Program-made: the position numbers and the translations under genes
Shown here: positions 5,619 through 7,679 of the stretch, one piece after another
Numbering within the stretch: position 1 is the first letter of the stretch
Layout: every line of letters starts with the position of its first letter
The notes under the pieces: model-generated
The model's database searches: none
Told to the model about the DNA's origin: nothing
What the model saw: the letters and a program-made list of their open reading frames with translations, nothing else
Assembly: GCA_937897215.1 (NCBI GenBank)
Contig: CALCBQ010000063.1
Span: 1 to 7,679 of the forward strand
Direction: 5' to 3'
DNA: 7,679 bases
From: an uncultured Clostridia bacterium
Lineage (GTDB): Bacteria; Bacillota; Clostridia; Oscillospirales; Acutalibacteraceae

Positions 5619-6566
5619 ATGAGTGAAGTAATCAAAACAGCAACTCGTGATGCTTACGGTAAAGCACTTGTTGAATTAGGTAATACAGACGCTAAAGTCC
5701 TTGTTCTTGATGCAGACCTTGCTGCTGCAACAAAAACAGGTATGTTTAAAAAAGAACACCCTGAAAAATTTATTGATTGTGGTATTGCAGAAGGCAATAT
5801 GATGGGTATTGCTGCTGGTCTTGCAGCATCTGGTTATACAGTATTTGCATCATCTTTCGCAATGTTCGCTGCAGGACGTGCATTTGAACAGGTTAGAAAC
5901 TCAATCGGTTACCCACACTTGAACGTTAAAATCGGCGCAACTCACGCTGGTATCTCTGTCGGCGAAGACGGTGCAAGCCATCAGTGTTGTGAAGATATTG
6001 GTCTTATGAGAACAATTCCAGGTATGGTTATTCTTAACCCTGCTGACGATGTTGAAGCAAGACTTTGCGTACTTGCAGCAGCAGAACACGACGGCCCTGT
6101 TTATATGCGATTTGGTCGTCTTGCAGTGCCAAGAGTATTCGACGAAGATTATAAATTCGAAATCGGTAAAGGTAATGTGCTTAAAGAAGGCGACGATGTA
6201 ACAATTATCGCAACAGGTCTTATGGTTAATGAAGCACTTATGGCTTATGAAGAACTTAAAGCAGAAGGCATTAATGCAAGAGTTGTTAATATGGCAACAA
6301 TTAAACCTATTGACCGTGAACTTGTAATTGAATCTGCAAAGAAAACAGGCGTTATCGTTACTGCAGAAGAACACAATATAATCGGTGGTCTTGGCTCAGC
6401 AGTTGCAGAAGTAGTTTGCGAAACAGTTCCTGTTCCAGTACTTCGCGTAGGTGTTGAAGATACATTCGGTAAATCAGGTCCTGCAGTTCAACTTCTTCAC
6501 GAGTTTGGACTTGACGCAGCTCATATCGTTGCAAAATGCAAAGAAGCAGTGGCACTTAAAAAGTAA
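5619..6566 (+). CDS. Transketolase, C-terminal subunit
   Basis: This 315-residue protein supplies the pyrimidine-binding and C-terminal domains that complete the transketolase active site with the upstream subunit. Visible marks are FIDCGIAEGNMMGIAAGLA (51-69), with E58 as the glutamate that activates thiamine diphosphate, FASSFAMFAAGRAFEQVRN, and ATHAGISVGEDGASHQ, a substrate-contacting loop. The C-terminal Rossmann-like domain includes VTIIATGLMVNEAL and AEEHNIIGGLGSAVAE. I start at ATG 5619, which follows GGAGGG (5605-5610); an in-frame TTG at 5598 lies inside the previous gene. One base separates it from the previous stop, and the ribosome site lies within the previous gene, so equal output of both subunits is expected. 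A 1-deoxyxylulose-5-phosphate synthase half was considered, but the split layout and motifs fit transketolase better. Confidence 0.94.
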   Translation: MSEVIKTATRDAYGKALVELGNTDAKVLVLDADLAAATKTGMFKKEHPEKFIDCGIAEGNMMGIAAGLAASGYTVFASSFAMFAAGRAFEQVRNSIGYPHLNVKIGATHAGISVGEDGASHQCCEDIGLMRTIPGMVILNPADDVEARLCVLAAAEHDGPVYMRFGRLAVPRVFDEDYKFEIGKGNVLKEGDDVTIIATGLMVNEALMAYEELKAEGINARVVNMATIKPIDRELVIESAKKTGVIVTAEEHNIIGGLGSAVAEVVCETVPVPVLRVGVEDTFGKSGPAVQLLHEFGLDAAHIVAKCKEAVALKK

Positions 6567-6579
6567 TATATAACAGTAG

Positions 6580-6599
6580 GGCGGGGTCTTGACCCCGCC
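6580..6599. repeat. GC-rich perfect palindrome after transketolase; hairpin, possible dispersed repeat
   Basis: GGCGGGGTC (6580-6588) and GACCCCGCC (6591-6599) are exact inverted copies around TT. As RNA this folds into an 8-bp stem closed by a CUUG tetraloop, with possible outer pairing of ATATA (6568-6572) to TATAT (6605-6609). It lies in the 59-nt gap before the phosphoesterase. No T-run follows on either strand, so it is not a canonical intrinsic terminator. Its GC content contrasts sharply with the surrounding DNA, which suggests a mobile or dispersed palindromic element or an mRNA-stabilising hairpin. Confidence 0.7.
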
Positions 6600-6625
6600 G
6601 TTGCTATATGTAAAGGAGAACGCTT

Positions 6626-7666
6626 ATGAACAAAAAGAAAATTCTCAAAATAATTGCAATAATTCTTGCAGTTGTTCTTGTCTGTGGTGCATCATTTGGT
6701 GGTTACATATTATACCGTACGGAAATTTATTATCCAAAAGGCCTTGTGCATAATTATGGCGATATATTTAATCTTCAAAAAATTACCTATGATGTGGGCG
6801 ATGACGGGAAATTTGCTGTTCTCAAAATTAATGATACACATTTTTTAAACGGTACTTGTGAAAACGATGCTAAAACTATGTCGGCTTTAGAAATCATTCT
6901 TGACGCTACTCCTTGTGATTTTATTGTTGTAAATGGCGATATGGTTGAAGGGTTTAATTTAAATCCTGATTACGATAAATATGGTGCAGCTAAAATTTTT
7001 GCAGACCTTATTGATAGTTATAACATTCCTTGGACATTTGTGCCCGGCAACAATGATGGCGAGATTGATGGCGACAACGAATATTTGATTGCATTTTTAA
7101 TGCAGTATAAAAATTTTGTTTGTGGTAATAACGTTGAAATTGGCGGCAGTATGCAATTCTTTGTTGACCTTGAATATAACGGTAAGTTAGCGCATTCACT
7201 TGCATTTATGGACTCTAACGCAAGAACAACTAAAGTAATTGGCAAGTATGATTACATAAAAGAAAACCAAATCAATTGGTTACTTAACGGTATTAACGAA
7301 AGAAAAGTAAAAACAAGTGTGTTTTTCCATATGAATACACCTGCTTTTAAGACTGCTTATGAAAATGGAGAGGCATACGAGGGTTTCCCATCAGCTTATG
7401 TTTATGAGCTTGATAATATAAAAGAAAATAAGCTTTTTGATGATATGACAGCAGATAATGAGTATATCTCACTTATTTCAATAGGGCATATCCATAGTAA
7501 CAATATGTGTCATTTTTATAACGACAGATATTATCAATTAAGTAGTGTAAGTGGCTATAACGAATCACACCCTGAAGATATGATTCCATCTTGTACACTA
7601 ACAGTAATTGATGTAACAGAAGAAAATGCAAAAGATATGTATCAATTCTCAAAAATCGAAGCATAA
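6626..7666 (+). CDS. Membrane-anchored calcineurin-like metallophosphoesterase
   Basis: The 346-residue protein starts with a lysine-rich N-terminus and one hydrophobic segment (about 8-30), so the catalytic domain is probably outside the cytoplasmic membrane, held by an uncleaved anchor. The phosphoesterase domain shows the two-metal motifs in order: D70-T-H72, N103-G-D105, G141-N-N143-D144, H235 (FFHMNTP) and G287-H-I-H290. It most resembles the Dcr2/purple-acid-phosphatase-like group of two-metal phosphatases; substrate unknown. The usual GNHD block is GNND, with Asn143 in place of the histidine thought to assist catalysis. A Cys at 20 follows VLV, which lacks the small residue at -1 of a lipobox, so lipoprotein status is unlikely. 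ATG 6626 has AAAGGAG at 6612-6618. It lies 59 nt after transketolase, beyond a strong hairpin, and may be transcribed at a different level. Confidence 0.88.
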   Translation: MNKKKILKIIAIILAVVLVCGASFGGYILYRTEIYYPKGLVHNYGDIFNLQKITYDVGDDGKFAVLKINDTHFLNGTCENDAKTMSALEIILDATPCDFIVVNGDMVEGFNLNPDYDKYGAAKIFADLIDSYNIPWTFVPGNNDGEIDGDNEYLIAFLMQYKNFVCGNNVEIGGSMQFFVDLEYNGKLAHSLAFMDSNARTTKVIGKYDYIKENQINWLLNGINERKVKTSVFFHMNTPAFKTAYENGEAYEGFPSAYVYELDNIKENKLFDDMTADNEYISLISIGHIHSNNMCHFYNDRYYQLSSVSGYNESHPEDMIPSCTLTVIDVTEENAKDMYQFSKIEA

Positions 7667-7679
7667 CCTTTTAGGGTGG

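Noticed and set aside
5598..5621. Frameshift or gene break between the two transketolase parts
   Set aside because: The break falls at the natural subunit boundary, with a stop, one base, and an ATG with its own ribosome site. Split transketolases are normal in this phylum.
5901..6374. Cys/Phe-rich - strand open frame opposite transketolase C
   Set aside because: It is the antisense of a strongly conserved gene with biased codons; the composition is typical of shadow frames and no ribosome site is seen.
6580..6599. Intrinsic terminator after transketolase C
   Set aside because: The stem is strong, but no T-run follows on either strand.
6626..6700. Lipoprotein signal peptide with Cys20 in the phosphoesterase, which would fit the nearby lspA
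   Set aside because: The residues before Cys20 are Val-Leu-Val; a lipobox needs a small residue just before Cys. A plain membrane anchor fits better.
1..7679. A novel defence, toxin-antitoxin or mobile system
   Set aside because: No transposase, integrase, nuclease, toxin-like pair, direct-repeat array or reverse transcriptase is visible. The two small regulators at the left are not a toxin-antitoxin pair by motif or layout, since they are divergent and both bind DNA.

Overview
The window most likely comes from a low-GC member of the Firmicutes, class Clostridia, probably a gut species known from metagenomes. Positions about 570 to 7679 are AT-rich with A/T-ending codons and strong Shine-Dalgarno sites. 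They carry the tail of the Firmicutes division cluster, with split transketolase subunits of the Gram-positive type. Every gene in this part is on the + strand.

Positions 1 to about 560 look like different DNA. They are GC-rich with G/C-ending codons: 35 of 60 bases are G+C at 361-420, against 17 of 60 at 661-720. They hold a PadR-family regulator (- strand, running off the left edge) and a small Cro/CI-type regulator (+ strand). Between these two divergent genes are two well-formed promoters and two candidate operators. A start codon overlapping the end of the second regulator opens a gene that breaks off within a few codons.

The two parts meet at about 561-570, inside reading frames on both sides. 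To the right, the yggS (pyridoxal-phosphate homeostasis) frame lacks its N-terminal half, including the cofactor lysine. The simplest reading is a chimeric assembly join at a short shared sequence. A recent insertion or deletion that broke yggS is the alternative.

To the right, the order is 'yggS - sepF - divIVA - lspA - rluD - HAD phosphatase - transketolase N - transketolase C - palindrome - membrane-anchored metallophosphoesterase. SepF and the DivIVA-like protein serve the division site and pole. LspA matures lipoproteins and RluD modifies 23S rRNA. Spacing is tight from divIVA through transketolase C (lspA and rluD overlap by 8 nt), which suggests one long operon or a few coupled ones. 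The usual intervening genes ylmG, ylmH and ileS are absent.

I see no CRISPR array, transposase, phage gene, tRNA or rRNA, and no convincing new multi-gene system. The points most worth checking are the 561-570 junction, the operator architecture at 221-333, the long Glu/Val-rich tail of the DivIVA-like protein, the GC-rich palindrome at 6580-6599, and the altered metal-site motif of the last phosphoesterase.
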